The notes under the pieces: model-generated
Databases searched by the model: none
Told to the model about the DNA's origin: nothing
The model's input: only the letters and a program-made list of their open reading frames with translations
Translations under genes and position numbers: made by a program
Shown: piece by piece, positions 20,700 through 32,269 of the stretch
Position numbering within the stretch: the first letter of the stretch is position 1
Layout of the letters: every line of letters starts with the position of its first letter
Assembly (NCBI GenBank): GCA_023053575.1
Contig: JAKZAP010000015.1
Location: 16,364,142 to 16,428,141, forward strand
Source of the DNA: Branchinecta lynchi
Lineage: Eukaryota; Arthropoda; Branchiopoda; Anostraca; Branchinectidae
Length of the DNA: 64,000 bases
Direction: 5' to 3'

Positions 20700-21250
20700 A
20701 TGGTTCGAATGCCTCCAAAGCTTCTATCTCTCTTGGATCGTTCGTCGTCAAATCAACATACTCTCTACCATGGCTTGGCATAACATTCAATTCTTCATAG
20801 TCAAAGTTTTGCTCTTCCGTTGTTCAAGAAGTTTGTAAAAATGAATAGGCACCGCCTGTGGGCGCATCGTCCCGAACTGGGGGCGCTATAATTGAAAAGC
20901 TTTGGGACATTTGTACAGCACCTTCTGCGCTCCTTCTATACTGTTTGGTCCTGGTGTCACTCATGTTCTGCGAAAGAAGTAGATTCAAAAGATGAGATCC
21001 TGTCATTTTAAATATGCAAAGCAACTCAAGATGCAAGTGTTACCCTTTTGGATGATGCGTTGGCGGTATAAGAAATCATGGACAACAGGGCTCAACCAGC
21101 GCATGAAGTTATCCACTGCTTCCTGGCAGAAGATTGAAAATTAAGTGTATTTTTCTGTGTGTTTGTGTTTAATTTATTTTCATTCATTTTTTCCGCTTTT
21201 TCAAAATGGCGGGTTATAAATAAATTACTACTTAGTTATTACTTACTTTA
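20700..21250 (+). pseudogene. LINE, third copy, opposite strand
   Basis: On the plus strand it carries the same 3' part (GCGCATCGTCCCGAACTGGG, then GGTGTCACTCATGTTCTGCG), with small deletions and shifts. It ends in TACTTAGTTATTACTTACTT, the tail. Confidence 0.85.
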
Positions 21251-21489
21251 TTTTACTAGAGCCAATTGTGAAAAAAAAAAATCCCTTAATCAAAACAATG
21301 CAGTAGTGTCAATTGACTGATACGAAAACAAGTTGACTTTTCAGTTAAACTTTAAAGCACGAATCGCAGCAGATACAGTTTATGTTCTAATATACGCCCT
21401 TTACAAAATCCAATGACGAATTGCCGTCAGATGTGTTAGAGAAACAACAATAATCATACTTTAGATCTTGGTGAAGGGGGAATATGTGA
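21251..21489. other. No recognisable feature
   Basis: A short AT-rich stretch; 21310-21360 weakly matches the end of repeat L. Confidence 0.3.
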
Positions 21490-21492
21490 TTA

Positions 21493-21757
21493 GAGGCGTT
21501 TTTCCGCGACAATCCCGATTGTAATCCTAGATAACTGATTCATCAGAGAAACAGCGAATCGACAATCCCAGATTGTACAAACGACGATCTGACGATCTTG
21601 CTCCGTTGCAAAATTCTCAAATCGACAATGCAAGCACGAATCCGGATTGTCAGATTGTCACAGAAAACGATTTTTCATAATCTTGATTGTCAGAGAAAAC
21701 GTATTTTCGAGAATCCGGGTTGTGAATCGTCAATCTGGATTGTCACGGAAAAACGCC
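21493..21757. mobile_element. MITE with TTA duplication
   Basis: Ends GAGGCGTTTTTCCGCG and CACGGAAAAACGCC, flanked by TTA at 21490-21492 and 21758-21760. The inside is full of GATTGTC and GACAATC words. PIF/Harbinger-like by its target. No coding frame. Confidence 0.8.
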
Positions 21758-22676
21758 TTAGGCTTTTGGTTCATACCAAGTCGCGTCATTAACCCCGTCG
21801 GAAAGTCGGCCAGCATGAAGTCGGAAGAGATCAGACTTGGGTAGAGTCTGATCTCTATGACCCGTCTGTCATGACGTGTCTCGTGACGTATCATTCGAGT
21901 GCTATATATTCCATGTTATGAATGAAAGAGCTCATAATAAACTCGTCTCTCGACTAGGGAACATCTAAATTTCCACACATAGAGGCAGAGACATTTAAAC
22001 AGTTATGGACGTGGCTAAGCCTAAGATGAATTGAAAATAGCCAATCAAACCTGGTTAAATGTAGGCCCAAGAAGGTGTTATTGTTTACTTTATGCTAGCG
22101 CATCCAGCTACAAAAAAAGAAACTGGTCTTGAAGGAATCTCATGAAGAGCGTATTTGAACGTATTTGACTCCATTGAAACTTCTTTTCGAGGAATTACAG
22201 ACCCACAACAGCTTTTTTCGCTGCGCTCTGCTCCTTGGTAAGTACTCTAAATTTCTAGTTAATGTACCTCTCCGAAGTTCGAGCACGGAGTTCTCGCTCA
22301 ACACATCAGCCCTCCTTAAAAACAAACAAACATGAAACTGAAATTAGTGCTCGGTATAACGAGTTGGGTAAGTGATGATGATGGTGATGATGATTTTATT
22401 TATGACCCATCAAATAAACACAAGGCACAAAGACGGAGTTGATAATAAGGAAAAGAAAAAGAAAAAGAAAGGAAAACACGAAAGAGAATAACTAACACTA
22501 CAGTAGAGGTATGCTTATTGGACACTTTTTTAACTATTGCACTAGCTTGGGTTTGTTGCTTGCATATAAAAAAGTAAAATGGAAAATAAAAATAAAAAGT
22601 TGATTTAAGCCAGCAGCCAACTATTTCAGGGTTATCCTGGCACAAACTTAAAGTAGAAATTCAGTTAACTTTCTTT
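21758..22676. other. Unassigned, with ATGATG microsatellite
   Basis: 22373-22395 is an ATGATGATGGTG run followed by TTTATTTATGACCCATC, which could be the tail of a minus-strand LINE. No gene seen. Confidence 0.35.
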
Positions 22677-23090
22677 AGTTGCGTTTTTACAGATACCATG
22701 GTATGTTACCACGGTAAACTGGATCTGCAATTAGTCGTTTTTGCAGTTATCGTGGTATCTGAAACACGGTTGCTCTGCAAAAAGACTGTTGCCGAAATTG
22801 CAATTTTAGAAGTCATCCCAAAAAAAAAGTGATATCCAGTTACATCATTAAGTGCTAGGCTTCTTTCCACCAATCTGACAAAATTTGATGAAAGTGAGAT
22901 GACTTTTCAGATACCACGACAAGTTACCACGGTCGGACCATAGTATCTGAATATCATATACCACGATAACTGGCCAGATACCACGATAACTGCAAACACG
23001 CCTTTTGACCGTGGTATTAGGTACCACGATAACTGCAAACACGACTTTAGACCGTGGTATCAGATACCATGGTGTCTGCAAAACGCAACT
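22677..23090. mobile_element. TIR element with TACCACGATAACTG subrepeats
   Basis: Ends AGTTGCGTTTTTACAGATAC and its near-complement ending CAAAACGCAACT. The inside is built from repeated and inverted ACCACGATAACTGCAAACAC words. No target duplication found. No coding frame. Confidence 0.8.
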
Positions 23091-23321
23091 TTTTTATTTT
23101 GAATTTACTAAAAAGTCCTTTGAAGGCATCTGCAGGTTTGGACCTCAATCTTCTTCATTAAAGGTGCTTTCCTCGTGGCAAACTTTACAAATTATAAAAA
23201 GCAAACCAGGCGTCAGTTGACTCACTTTCAGTTGTGAATTAGCATAATATTCGAAAAGTGACAAAAGCGTGAGTGGTTATTACAAGTATGCATAGTAAAA
23301 AATGCCTGGTTAGGGTTTTAG
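23091..23321. other. No recognisable feature
   Basis: Nothing supported. Confidence 0.3.
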
Positions 23322-24557
23322 TTTTTGGGCTCCCAGTCCCAAAACGTAAGTGGTGGGATTATACCTATGACATCACAAAAATGTCCGTCTGTCCGTCGGT
23401 CTGTGAGCAAGATAACTCTCAAAAGGAATGAGATATTTTGATGAACCCTCGAGTGAGTATTCATTGGGTCAAGTTTGTAGAAGGGCTCTGTAGCCCTACA
23501 TTTAGGGGTGTGGGAGGGGGTTTAAATTAAGGGTCAAATGAAATATTTTAAATAGATAATGTGATGGTCGATTATGGGGTAAGAAGACATGCTGAAAACG
23601 ATAGTGAAAACCATTTTGTCATCGGACAATTAGTTCGCCCGGAATCCGGCCGAAACCGGAAAGTTTGTTAAAAGTAAAAGTTTTATTTGAAGTTGATTAG
23701 ATGTTCGGTTTAAGGGTAAGAAGATATGTTGAACAGGATGGTGAAAACCATTTGTTCGCCGTACAAGTAGTCAGCCCGGAATCCGACCCAAACCGGGAAG
23801 TCTGCTAAAAGTAAAAGTTTTATTTGAAGTTGATTAGATGTTTGATTTCGGGGTAGATAGACATGCTGAACACGATGCTGAAAACCATTTTCTCGTCGGA
23901 CAAGTAGTTCACCCGGAATCCGGCCAAAACCGGAAAGTTAGTCAAAAGTCAAAGTTTTATTTGGAGTTGATTAGATGCTCAATTTAGGGGTAAGAAGACA
24001 TGCTGACTACTTATGTGAAAACAATTTCCTATCCGGACAAGTAGTTCGCCCGGAATTCGGCCAAAATCGGAAAATTGTTAAAAGTTATAGTTTTATTTGT
24101 AGTTGATTAGATATCCGATCTGTGTATTGCAATCGTTTTTTACACGGACATATAGTACGACCGGAATCCGGCAGGAGCCGGAAAATTCGTAATAAGTTAA
24201 ATTTTTATTTGAAGTTCATTAGATGTTGAGTATTGGGGAAAGCAGATACGCTGAGTTCATTTTTGGGCTTTCTTTTCTCGCCGAACACGCAGTTCGGGAA
24301 TTCGGCCGAATCTGGGCAACTGGCAGGAAGTTTTCGCCAAAACAAAATATGACTTATAGAGGTAAACACTAATGCTGAATCAATACCTGAACTTGGTTTT
24401 CTCAGAGATTACTTATTCGGCCTTAATCTGTTTCTGAATTTTAATAGTAAAAATGTTCAAGGAGTCTGCTGAAGACTGGATCTGGCGAAGACAAGACCCA
24501 ATTGTATGGATCAAATATTCGAATTTTTGGGATCCCATCGAAACCTTTGGTCTTGTT
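23322..24557 (+). repeat. Family A repeat, copy 2, near full length
   Basis: Starts with a damaged TTTTTGGGCTCCCAGT palindrome, then GTCCGTCTGTCCGTC, ATAACTCTC and TGATGAACCCTCG. The interior has tandem units of exactly 137 bp: the word GTAAGAAGACATGCTGA starts at 23579, 23716, 23853 and 23990. Each unit holds GTAGTTCGCCCGGAATCCGG and AAAGTTTTATTTGAAGTTGA. The 3' end is CAAGACCCAATTGT...GGGATCCCATCGAAACC...GGTCTTG, a hairpin with the arms CAAGACC/GGTCTTG. No coding frame. Confidence 0.85.
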
Positions 24558-25284
24558 CCTTCGGCGATCGTTCACTGTTAGAACAAGTTCACATAAGCAA
24601 AGCAGACCTGTACTGTACATTCAGTGTTTATATATTTTCTTTAGTTGCTTTTGTCTTTTCTTTCTTTTCTTTATGTGCTCCGACGATTGCATTCTGTAAT
24701 CGGGCAAAAATAAATGAATAAATGTATGAATGAATTAATGATACTGAACGATAATATGCATTCCTTCAGTATAAAGATCGTGCGAATCTCTCTAACGATG
24801 AGTTCTGGACTAAATTTCAGTTTAAAAAGGTAAAACTTCTCTTTTCGGTTTATTAACTTATGCATGTGTAGTGAATGTTGATAATGAGGGGGGAGGGGGA
24901 GGGGGGCAAACAAAGACTAATAGCTTGAAGCACTGAACTGGTATGAGGGCAATGCACCAGGACTGTCTGATGTAACAACCAAAAGAAAAAACAATTGAAA
25001 TGATAAAGATCTGAAATGCGCTTGACATTCTAATTTGTGGATTCCACAGGCATAATCTTTCCTGTGGAGATTATGTTCCGCTCGTTGGTCCTACAGAGTG
25101 CAAAGAAGGGTGGGGATCGACGAAATAGAGGCAAGGCGCGACATAGTGTTGGAGGCACGAGCACTAACAAGAGCAAGAGACACGAAAACTAAAATGGCCC
25201 TTTCAGGCTTCAGAGTGAGGGGCAGGAAAGGCTCTGGAGTTACGAAATCTCACACACTTGTCTACTTCTACTACTTGCTAAGCT
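24558..25284. other. No gene; short AAATGAAT tail
   Basis: 24700-24740 is AAATAAATGAATAAATG-type sequence, like a retroelement tail. A G-rich purine run lies at 24887-24908. Nothing else. Confidence 0.3.
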
Positions 25285-26229
25285 CTTTTCGGGATCCCAA
25301 AACGTCAGTGGAGGGATACGTACGACAGCGCAAAAGTTGTCCGTCTGTCTGTCTCTGTGAGCAGAATAACTCTCGAACGAAATGAGATATTTTGATGAAA
25401 CTTGGTGTGAGGGTTCTCTGGTTCAAGAGTAAGGTCGAGTTCGTAGATGGGCACTGTAGCCTTACATTTAGGGGTAGGGGAGGAGTTTCAAATTGAGTGG
25501 CGAAAGGCTATTGAGCTTTTAAAGTTATTGAGATAGCTGATTTAGGGGTAAGGAGACATGGTGAATCCGAATATGAAAATTATTTGCTCGCCGGAAGAGT
25601 AGTTCACCCGGAATCCGGCGAAAGCCGGAAACAAAATTTGTCGACCAATTTTCGGTAATAGCTGTCCCTACCCATTTATTCTCAAACCAGTGTAGCTCTG
25701 CGCGTGGATGACGACATTGATTTGCTTATTCTATGAACGTCGAAGAGATCTAGTGTAATCGAAGGGGTTGATATAAACATGTTGTTCAAGTGAGGATGTA
25801 ATTCAATGAGCATTCACTGGTAAACCACAGGTCAAGTTCGTAGATGGGTCCTTTTGTCCTATCTTTAGAGGCAGAGGAGGGGTTTCGAAGTAAAGGTAAA
25901 AACGTGTATGTTTTAAAGCTAATAAGATATTCATTGAGGGGGTAAGGAGGTCCACTGAATCCATATCTGAACTTAGTTTTCTTGCTGGACAAATGGTTCA
26001 CCGCGAATTCGGCTGAAACTGGAAATTTGGTTGAAGCTCAAAGTTGTTTCTGAAATCGATTAGAGATTCGGTATCGGGTCAAGGAGACATGCTGAATCCA
26101 TTTTTGAACTTTATTTTAACAGTAAAAATGTTCGAGAAATCTGACAAAGACTGAATGGCGAAGACATGGCCCAATTGTTTGAATCAAATGTTAGATTTTT
26201 GGGATCCCATCGAAATCTTTGGTCTTGTT
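25285..26229 (+). repeat. Family A repeat, copy 3
   Basis: Begins CGGGATCCCAAAACGTCAG and ends TTTTTGGGATCCCATCG...GGTCTTGTT. Fewer 137-bp units remain than in copy 2, and they are more diverged. Confidence 0.82.
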
Positions 26230-26690
26230 ATTACTCGTGGCTCCTGCGCCAAGTCGTGCCGTGCTGTGCCTCTGTTTAATCGATCCCAGAAGGGATGAGA
26301 CAAAGTCATTGCAATATTATTAGAGACAAACAGTGAAAAAGGGAGAAAGGTTCTTCCTGCATCTGGTCTGACTTGTCTTAATTTTCAACACTAATATTTC
26401 GACAGAAGCTTCACAAATAAAGAAAGAGGCAAAATATGTTTCTCACTTCCCACGGCTGAGCTTTCAAATATGGGATTAAAAAATGGTATAAGTATTAAAT
26501 ATGTTTCGTACCTTCTTTCGTGCAATGGTACGATTTAAATTTTTGTTATTTATTATGAGAATTTGGTTGGTTGGTTACATCTACTTTTGTGTAACATACT
26601 TTTCTTGACAAGCAACCTGTTATATACACATTTCTCAATAACTTTGCTAAAGGCGGACAAAATGGAAATAGGTCGATAATTAGACGGTAA
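26230..26690. other. Unassigned
   Basis: No gene or known repeat recognised. Confidence 0.3.
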
Positions 26691-27000
26691 AAGAACTAGC
26701 TTTTGTGCAATTTGTGTCCGTCAAGAGTGACAATTCTTGTCATGTTTCATTCCTCACAACAATAAATTTTCGGTGGTGATCCACCACTAAACTGCAGTGC
26801 CTCCATGATGTTCGCTGAGTTTCCGGCTATGACCGGATTCCGGCCAAACTATCAATCTAAGCCGGAAAGAACTAGCTTTTGTGCAATCTTTGTCTGTCAA
26901 GAGTGAGAATTCTTATCACGCCGTTTATAACAATAATTTTCAGTAGATTCATGGTCTGCATCTGAACTGCAGCGCTTCCAGGATGTTCGTGGCTGGTGGC
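26691..27000 (+). repeat. Two-unit tandem duplication, period about 176 bp
   Basis: AAGAACTAGCTTTTGTGCAAT starts at 26691 and again at 26867; both are followed by GTCAAGAGTGA-AATTCTT and by CTGCAG-GC-TCCA-GATGTTCG. Between the units lies GACCGGATTCCGGCC, like the core of family A. Confidence 0.7.
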
Positions 27001-27030
27001 CTCCCAGCTTTACCACAACTGCGTAGGAAA

Positions 27031-27235
27031 TCTTAAGTCCAAAACACGCCAGCAATCCTCAGGAAGAAGGAAAGCGTGTCCGCACGACTCAAACTCAATG
27101 ACTCAAATCCTGTGTCAATCAATCACCGCAATATTTGGCAGCAGCTGTGTCACCACTTCTGCCTTTCTTCCGCTAGCTACCCGGAGAGGCCGGAGGTTTT
27201 GCATCGGCAAGGAGAGATAGTCATCAAGAGTATTC
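27031..27235 (+). repeat. Dispersed repeat O, copy 2
   Basis: Second copy of the repeat at 363-533, sharing AAGTCCAAAACACGCCAG, GACTCAAACTCAATGACTC and TAGTCATCAAGAGTATT. Confidence 0.7.
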
Positions 27236-27432
27236 TAGGGGCCGCTTTTTTGGCTATCTCTTCCACTTTGGCGGACTTGGTCGGAATGGGATTTATGTAC
27301 GACAGTTTGAAGTTAAGGGTCACTTTTTGTGTTCGCTGACCCTTCCTGTTTTTGTTATTATTTGCATATCGTATTGTTCTTATTATGTCTGTTTGGGAGT
27401 CCCTAGTTGGCCCTTAGCTCAGTAAATAAATA

Positions 27433-28516
27433 GCAAGACCAAAGGTTTCGATGGGATCCCAAAAATGTAGTATTTGATCCAGACAATTGGGTCTTGTAGA
27501 GATCCAGTCTTCGCCAGACCCCTTCAATACTTTACAAATAAAATTAAGAAACAGATTAAGGCAAATGGTAATCATCTGAGAAGACCAAGTTCAAATGGAT
27601 TCAGCATGTGTGTTTACCCCTATAGCCTGCGTCATCTCGACTTTGACGAAAGTTCCTGCTTTACTTCTGCCAAATTTTCGGTTTCGGCCAAATTCCGGGC
27701 GAACTACTTGTCTTTCAAAAAACTGAAGTTCAAAAACGGATTCAGCGGATCTCTTTACCCCTGTGCCGAACCTCTCATCAACTTCAGATAAAACTTAAAC
27801 TTTTATCAAATTTTCCGATTTCACCCGGAGGAAACTATGTGTCCAGGTAGAAATTGATTGTCATACATGAATTCAGCACGTCTTCTTACCTGAAAATCGA
27901 ACTTCAAATGCTGCAAACTCAGATAAAACATTTACTTTTAACAAATATCCCGGTTTGGGCCGGATTCCAGGCGATCTACATATCCGGCGAGATAATAATT
28001 TTCATATTTGGGTTCATCATGTTTTCCTGTCCGTAAATCGAACCTCTAATCAACTTCAGATCAAATTTTTATTTTTGACAGATTTTCCGGTTTTTGACAG
28101 ATTCCGAGTGAACTACCTGTCCGGTAAGTAAATAATTTTCATAATCGAATTCACCATGTTTCCTTACCCCTAAACCGGACATCTAATCAAGTTCAATAAA
28201 ACTTTTACTTTTAATAAACTTTCCGGTTTTTCGCAGATTTCTGGGCGAACTACTTGTCCGGCAAGAAAATGGTTTTCATATTCGTGTTCGGGCATATTTT
28301 TATACCCCTTGATCAACTATCTCATTAGCTTTTGAAAAAAAAAATTACGCCCCTGAATTTGAAACCCCTCCCCTAAATATATAGCTAGAGGCCCATCTAC
28401 GAATTCGACCTTTTCCTTGACCCAAAGAGTCCTCACACCAAGTTTTATCAAATTATCTCATTCCATTCGAGAGTTATCGTGCTGACAGACGGACGGACAG
28501 ATTTTGCGAAGTCACG
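27433..28516 (-). repeat. Family A repeat, copy 4, minus strand
   Basis: Starts CAAGACCAAAGGTTTCGATG and GGGATCCC, contains about five degenerate 137-bp units, and reaches GACAGACGGACGGACAG, but the outermost palindrome is missing at about 28516. Confidence 0.82.
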
Positions 28517-28637
28517 TTCACCTCTACTGGTCTACCGCAGCGTCTGTTTCAATCAGGTACAAGAGATTTCAAATCGAAAGGGATATGACTATAGGACAGT
28601 TTCAATCGGAGCACACTTGGAAATGGGGTAGTTTCAG

Positions 28638-29737
28638 GGATCGACTAAAACCAGGAAGGGACGGGAACGCGAGAAAAGCAGGAAGACATACTAAAACCAG
28701 GAAGGGCAGACTAAAACGAGGAAGGCTGTCGCCAGGATTCGCCCCACCGTTCCCTTCCTCTATTTAGTTTTCTGTGAGGGGTCGGCAACTTTTCAAATTC
28801 AAAGTTCACCATCCCTTCCTCGTTTTAGTATCCTGACATGGTTAGGCATTAAGTTCAGTGAAAGGTCGGCAACTACAAAATTGTAATTCTCCTTTTCATT
28901 TCTCGTTCTGATGGTAGACGACTAAAATCCTCCGAGTCCAGCGAGCGTTCGGCAACTAAGATATTACAGGTCCACATTTCCTTCCTCGTTTTAGTACCTT
29001 GAAAGTACTGGCCCCCTTGTTGCGTGTCGAGGACGAAGGCAGGCTAGGAGCAAATCTCGCTATACGGCTGAACAGACTGTGAGTTACTGAAAAGGCCTTC
29101 CTCATTTTAGTACCTTGAAAGTGCTAAACGAGTAAGGAATCGTGGATTCTCAATTATTAGTCATTGAGGGGTCGGCAACTATAACAAATTTAATTAACCT
29201 TTTTATTCGTCGTTTTAGTAGCTGGTCACGGGTAGTACCTTAAAGGACTAAAACGAGGAAGGAAATGGTGGATTTGAAACAGGCCCGTATCCAGGAATTA
29301 ATTTCGGGGGGGGGGTGCCTTTCGGGGGGGGGGGGGTAGTGTCTGCTGGTCGGACAAAAAAGCACAAAAAACACATAAATCAGAGGGAAAACCCTATAAA
29401 AATAATTATCTTTGTATGTTTCGGGGGGGGGGGGGTTCAACCGCCTAAACCCTCCCCCCTGGATACGGCCTTAACTTGATATATCTTAGTTGCCTACCCC
29501 TAACTGAACTTAATGCCTATCCATGTCAGGATACTAAAACGAGAAAGGGATGGTGAACTTGAAAAGTTGCCAACCCCTCAAAGAATACAAAATAAAGGAA
29601 GGGAACGGTGCGGCGAATTCTGGCGACAGGCTTCCTCGTTTTAGTCTGCCCTTCCTCGTTTTAGTATGCCCTTCCTGGTTTTAGTATGCCTTCCTGCTTT
29701 TCTCGCGTTCCCTTCCCTTCCTGGTTTTAGTCGATCC
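28638..29737. mobile_element. Foldback element, 1.1 kb, arms about 240 bp
   Basis: GGATCGACTAAAACCAGGAA at the left mirrors TTCCTGGTTTTAGTCGATCC at the right. Both arms contain the modules ACTAAAACGAGGAAGG and GAGGGGTCGGCAACTT in mirrored order. The centre repeats the modules in single orientation. A hAT-type MITE is inserted at 29280-29473. The ends resemble the ACTAAAA-rich ends of the 6-kb element at 5233-11286. No coding frame. Confidence 0.82.
29280..29473. mobile_element. hAT-type MITE with G runs
   Basis: Left end CAGGCCCGTATCCAGG, right end CCTGGATACGGCCTT. Long G runs lie just inside. Relatives are at 39265-39355 and 62134-62317. The target duplication is unclear. Confidence 0.72.
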
Positions 29738-31035
29738 CATAGTTTCATTCTAATCGAGCGAGTTTCGCTTTGCTTCTTCAAGAAATTCAGGAAAAATTAA
29801 CTGGTTTATTTTATTTCTTGGACCTATAGGGAGTTAGGGCTACTTTTGTTCGTTATTTTGTTAAAGTTCAATCGTTGTGGGAGATCAGTGTGGACCAGAG
29901 CAAAATAACATATGGAATACCCGGAAGACGTATGCTTTCCATGCTTCGCAAACCCTCAACATATGCAATAGTTAGAGCCAGCGCTGGTGCACGATTGATT
30001 TAACTTCAGTTGGGACGTTCTCCATCGCTAGTGTTGCGTATGTTGGGAACCTTTGTCAAGTGTCAAAAGAATACTGCACATACCAAAGTGAACTGCTCTT
30101 GAATCTTTGCTCCTAGAGGCAATGAGGGGTTTGCAGCTTTTGCGAGTTGCGGTGTACCTGTTATTTGTTTCCGGTGTATTCGATGGTAAGAACAATTTGT
30201 TTCCCAATGGTAAGATATGCAAGGGACTTCTAAGTAATAATCGGCTGTTATGCTACAATCATCTTCAGCGATGAGGGGCTTGCAACTTTTGCTAGCTGGT
30301 GTACCCATTATTTGTTTTCGGTGAACTTGATGCCTATCACGGGAGAGGACTTGGAAGAGAGAATCGGTTCACGAGGGGCTGGAAATTTTTGCAAATGGGT
30401 GCGCATTGTATTCGATTTCTATAAATCTGATGGTAAGAAACTTTGTGTTGATGGTCTATCGCTGTAGCCTAGGATTAACTGTTATAGGCAACGGATACAA
30501 ACGAAAAAGTGAAACAATGAGGTAGTTTCATAATAATTAACAGTAGCGGCTGGGGTCGGAGCCTTGTTTGTTGAGTGGCCTGCGACTCCTCTGTCAATTA
30601 ACGAACCCGGCTCCGACCCAGGCTTTGGTACAAGTAAGGCCCGTTCGAGAAACATGGAAAGCACAGATCGTGGCGATACTCTGTAGTGTTATTTTGCTCT
30701 CGTGCTCGTCAGGCTGTCGGACGTCTGGGACAAGGTTTAAGAACGGAGGAAACGAACCTGAACTAAATAACTGAAGCTCCTACCAACTATAAATATCCTA
30801 TTTGGGCAAGATTGCTATAGGGATAAAAAATTAATGCTGAGATTTCATTTTTGACACGGCTGTTCTTCTCGCTGCTCGATTGGGGTGATGACAGGGAAGG
30901 TTATTTTCCGCATTTTCATTAACTTCAAAATGCAAATATAGCTGACTTTTCCCTTTTTATCCATTGTATGTATATATGATTTCAAATCGCTAGGGTTCAA
31001 GGAGTATTTGTCTAAAAATGTCCCCGCCGAGAAGA
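29738..31035. other. Unassigned, with a 150-bp degenerate tandem
   Basis: 30118-30435 contains three diverged units that start near GAGGGGCTTGCAACTTTTGC and carry GTGTACC-TTATTTGTTTTCGGTG. 30200-30300 is best preserved. No gene recognised. Confidence 0.4.
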
Positions 31036-31070
31036 GCCGAAATATAGCTCTAATGATACATCGAAGACAC
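31036..31070 (+). repeat. Family C remnant (3' half of ribozyme)
   Basis: AGAGCCGAAATATAGCTCTA matches the 3' part of the hammerhead at 35826, including GAAA-TATA-GCTC. The 5' core is lost. Confidence 0.6.
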
Positions 31071-31282
31071 TTTACACAAGAGCAACCATTAAACCAGAAA
31101 CAGCTTTTTCGAATTTCATTTAGAAGTCTAGAACTCCATTGTTGGAGCCACGTAGACAAACCAGGACCCACAAGGCGGGCTCTCATGGTGAAAACCAAAT
31201 AAAACCGAAAATATAGTTTTTATGGGGAAGACGCCTTTGAGATGCAAACATTTTATAAGTAGTGAACTGAAAGACAAAAATA

Positions 31283-31356
31283 CTCCTCAGCCGGGATTTG
31301 AACCCAGGACCCACTGCTTACAAGGCAGGCGATCTAACCATTTGAGCTACCGAGGG
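31283..31356 (-). tRNA. tRNA-Thr(UGU)-like sequence, copy 1
   Basis: On the minus strand it folds as a cloverleaf. Acceptor CCCTCGG pairs with CTGAGGA except the first pair (C-A). The D arm starts GCTC. The anticodon loop is CTTGTAA, giving anticodon TGT. The T arm CTGGG-TTCAAAT-CCCGG is complete. Box A-like TAGCTCAAATGG and box B GGTTCAAATCC are good. The mismatched first pair and a twin with conserved flanks at 37381 suggest a tRNA-derived repeat or pseudogene, though it might be expressed. Confidence 0.75.
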
Positions 31357-31471
31357 GCTTGTGAACAGAGTTCGCAAACCACTACAATAGTCGGTTAGAA
31401 GCCGGCCATAGGAACCAGGGGCATCCCGAGCATTTCTTCATTGGGGGGGGGGGGGGCAAATCTGGTAAAAA
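31357..31471. other. tRNA flank and isolated hAT-type left end
   Basis: 31357-31410 is shared in reverse with 37325-37380. CAGGGGCATCCCGAGC at about 31419, followed by a G run (31443-31456), looks like a hAT left terminus; no right end is seen. Confidence 0.5.
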
Positions 31472-31807
31472 TTGACCGAATTGGTATCTGATATTGACCG
31501 AATTTATAATTTGTTTCTAAATCAGCAATCAAGAATCTACAATGTAAAAAGCTGCATAGTATGTACAAAATCAAGTTTGAAGAGAAAATTTGGCGTGTTT
31601 TCACGCTGTTCCACTTCTTCTTTTTTTCCAGGAATACGCCCTTTTACCTTTGGGGGACGTCCAGTTTTGCCAACAGGACTTGAAAATGTGCCGACAAAAA
31701 ACGCAGTTGCTGCCAAGCGACAACGTCGTGAACGGGTGTACCCAGAAAAAGTAAAAGCGTCGCAGGCAAAATTTGTTGAATCCCCCTTGTTTTCTGGCAA
31801 ATCCTAG
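31472..31807 (+). CDS. Open frame, possibly a terminal exon; unknown
   Basis: 111 codons are open. From 31632, after a strong acceptor-like CTTTTTTTCCAG, the peptide becomes more protein-like, with AAKRQRRERVYPEKVKAS and a stop at 31805-31807. A real exon could start there. It sits just downstream of an isolated hAT-type end and could be part of a transposon. No family recognised. Confidence 0.25.
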   Translation: MTELVSDIDRIYNLFLNQQSRIYNVKSCIVCTKSSLKRKFGVFSRCSTSSFFPGIRPFTFGGRPVLPTGLENVPTKNAVAAKRQRRERVYPEKVKASQAKFVESPLFSGKS

Positions 31808-32269
31808 CTTTCAACGTGGTTCAAGCCCGCATATTCCAAGCCTCAAACGCCAACTAAATGACGTACCTTTCTTCTAAATAGTGAAGACCGCTAAATGTGC
31901 CGCAGGCGAGATTTTTCGGAAACACCCATGATCAAAGTGTCTTTTTGCGATCCCAAGGCTACCTATTAAACCACAGAGCAGCCTGGCGAATAAAGGGTCC
32001 ATCCAGGTTAAAGTAGATGTAAAGTACATTTATTTTGAATTTACAGCAAACAAAAATAGGCTAGTTTTCACGTCAAGAGACGTGCTTATTCCTGAAGTTC
32101 TGCAATCATTAGAAGGATAAGTTAAGTAATGAATGGAAACCAGCTGAAGCTACCGTTAAATGGTAAAGAACAAGAGCTAAATAAATGCCACTTAAATTAC
32201 CAAGATCAGTAACTGGGGTGAACCAAATGATGAATTCGTACTACCGAAAAACTAACTAAAAAAATAAGG
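31808..32269. other. No recognisable feature
   Basis: Nothing supported; the last 60 bases already resemble the satellite that follows. Confidence 0.3.
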
